This document shows, one piece after another, positions 51,560 through 52,568 of a stretch of 52,568 nt of DNA (positions are counted from its first letter, which is position 1; every line of letters starts with the position of its first letter). Origin of the DNA: Longimicrobiales bacterium (GTDB taxonomy: Bacteria > Gemmatimonadota > Gemmatimonadetes > Longimicrobiales > Gaopeijiaceae); the NCBI GenBank assembly GCA_028823235.1, contig JAPKBW010000021.1, forward strand, positions 1 through 52,568. The letters are read 5' to 3'. The notes beneath the pieces were generated by a model. The model was not told where the DNA came from, did no database searches, and saw nothing but the letters and a program-made list of their open reading frames with translations. A program made the translations under genes and the position numbers.

Positions 51560-52568
51560 ATGAATTTCGTCGACCTAACCGAATACGCCTGGATGCTCGC
51601 CCTTTTGGGACTCGCCATTTCTGGCGCGATCTATGGCTATGTGAAGAAGCAGGATCCCGGTAACGAGATGATGGTGGATCTCGGTGAGCAGATTCATGAT
51701 GGCGCGATGGCGTTTCTACGTCGCGAATACACCGTCCTCGCGGCATTCGTGGTGGTGGTCGCGGGCCTACTCGCCTATGCCATCGCTTTGACTTCGGCTG
51801 CCGCGTATCTCTTTGGCGCCCTGAGCTCTGTCGCTGCAGGCTTCGCGGGTATGAAGGCTGCCACGAGAGCGAATACACGGACGTCTGCGGCTGCGAATGA
51901 CCACGGCCAGGGCAAGGCACTGCGTGTCGCGTTCTTTGGTGGAGCCGTGATGGGTCTCGCAGTAGCCGCCCTCGGCATGCTGGGGCTCGGCGTTCTTTAC
52001 TATATATACGGCGCGCCCGCGAGCAGTGGAGATGAATTCGAGCTCTACGCCCAGATCGTTTCGGGCTTCGCGATGGGCGCCAGCTCGATCGCGTTGTTCG
52101 CTCGCGTCGGTGGGGGGATTTTCACGAAGGCCGCTGACGTCGGTGCTGACCTCGTAGGAAAGCTCGAAGCGGGAATTCCGGAGGATGACCCTCGGAACCC
52201 GGCCACGATCGCCGACAACGTCGGGGACAATGTCGGTGACGTCGCCGGCATGGGCGCGGACATTTTCGAGTCATACGTTGGCTCGATGGTCGCGACCATC
52301 GCGATTGGAGCTTCTATCCCGGCATTGGCGGGGAGTCGTTCGGCAGCGATCGCCCTCCCGCTCATGACCGCGATGGTCGGCCTTGTTGCGTCGCTCATCG
52401 GCATCGCGGCGATGAAGGTTCTGGAAAAACGCCATCCGGCGCATGCGCTCCATGGCACCACGTGGATTGCCGGCGCACTGTTCCTCGGAATGATGTGGTT
52501 TGTCGTCCAGAGCATGGGCATCACGTTCGCCGGTGAGAACTTTCCGGCTCATGGCCCCTGGATCGCGA
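51560..52568 (+). CDS. hppA: Membrane-bound proton/sodium-translocating pyrophosphatase (3'-truncated by window edge)
   Basis: This integral membrane protein hydrolyses pyrophosphate and pumps H+ or Na+. The visible ~336 residues have the N-terminal span LALLGLAISGAIYGYV, EQIHDGAMAFLRREY, and the substrate-binding segment VGGGIFTKAADVGADLVGKL. It is followed by DDPRNPATIADNVGDNVGD and ADIFESYVGSM. The frame runs to the window edge; the C-terminal half, including the residue that separates K+-dependent from K+-independent types, is not seen. ATG 51560 has AGGAAAG upstream. The gene could use the pyrophosphate made by biosynthetic reactions such as those of tRNA charging and PRPP use. Confidence 0.95.
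   Translation, partial: MNFVDLTEYAWMLALLGLAISGAIYGYVKKQDPGNEMMVDLGEQIHDGAMAFLRREYTVLAAFVVVVAGLLAYAIALTSAAAYLFGALSSVAAGFAGMKAATRANTRTSAAANDHGQGKALRVAFFGGAVMGLAVAALGMLGLGVLYYIYGAPASSGDEFELYAQIVSGFAMGASSIALFARVGGGIFTKAADVGADLVGKLEAGIPEDDPRNPATIADNVGDNVGDVAGMGADIFESYVGSMVATIAIGASIPALAGSRSAAIALPLMTAMVGLVASLIGIAAMKVLEKRHPAHALHGTTWIAGALFLGMMWFVVQSMGITFAGENFPAHGPWIA

Overview
This is a bacterial chromosomal window, about 60% GC by eye, packed with housekeeping genes in short-spaced or overlapping operons. No phage, CRISPR array, complete insertion sequence, rRNA or replication origin is visible. Several traits together suggest a Gram-negative, menaquinone-using, aerobically respiring bacterium of a Gemmatimonadota-like lineage: a MenG/UbiE methyltransferase, a variant System I cytochrome c maturation locus with a Cys-type CcmE, a predicted outer-membrane barrel, tandem M16 peptidases, and an ECF sigma factor with a multi-zinc-finger anti-sigma factor. 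The phylum assignment is inference; no marker tree could be built.

Layout. 1-4.6 kb: a truncated STAS-like protein, a Cys/Met-metabolism PLP enzyme, PruA (minus) and the Mrp/ApbC Fe-S carrier, closed by a strong terminator. 4.7-9.4 kb (minus): an ECF sigma factor, an anti-sigma factor with three tandem zinc-finger modules, a periplasmic bactofilin-like membrane protein, a toastrack-like secreted protein and a small membrane protein, which look like one envelope-response operon. 9.6-17.8 kb: MenG (plus), then minus-strand PurD, MutM and an active/inactive M16 pair, plus an M48 peptidase and a second gamma-family PLP enzyme. 18-24.2 kb (plus): phosphohexomutase/GlmM, GlmS, an AT-rich island, Dtd, Maf and GlpK. 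24.3-29.6 kb (plus): ccmE-F-(I-like)-A-B-C-D, followed by an outer-membrane barrel. 31-35.8 kb (minus): a merA-like disulfide oxidoreductase, a VTT-DUF547 fusion, a two-domain glycosyltransferase/DUF2064 fusion and a conserved hypothetical. 36.1-48.7 kb (plus): recA, alaS, a small unknown, a PHP-phosphatase remnant, gmhA, cca, rarA, hflX, a DUF2520 protein, pdxJ, an LPG-synthase-type membrane protein and ispE, with many ATGA or TGATG overlaps. 48.8-52.6 kb: tRNA-Gln(TTG), a decayed coding stretch, prs, rplY/ctc, pth, and the start of a membrane pyrophosphatase cut by the window end.

The most unusual place is 21,374-21,611, directly after glmS. It is about 35% GC by my count and holds a foreign-looking small membrane-protein gene with no canonical start and a frame break on an A8G run. 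It is bracketed by an imperfect 27-nt direct repeat that copies the 3' end of glmS. This looks like the scar of an element integrated at the glmS 3' end. Other points worth checking are the CXXXY CcmE with no CcmH or CcmG in the locus, hflX with no usable canonical start for its conserved N-terminus, a 58-codon PHP-phosphatase remnant coupled on both sides, and the three-module anti-sigma factor.
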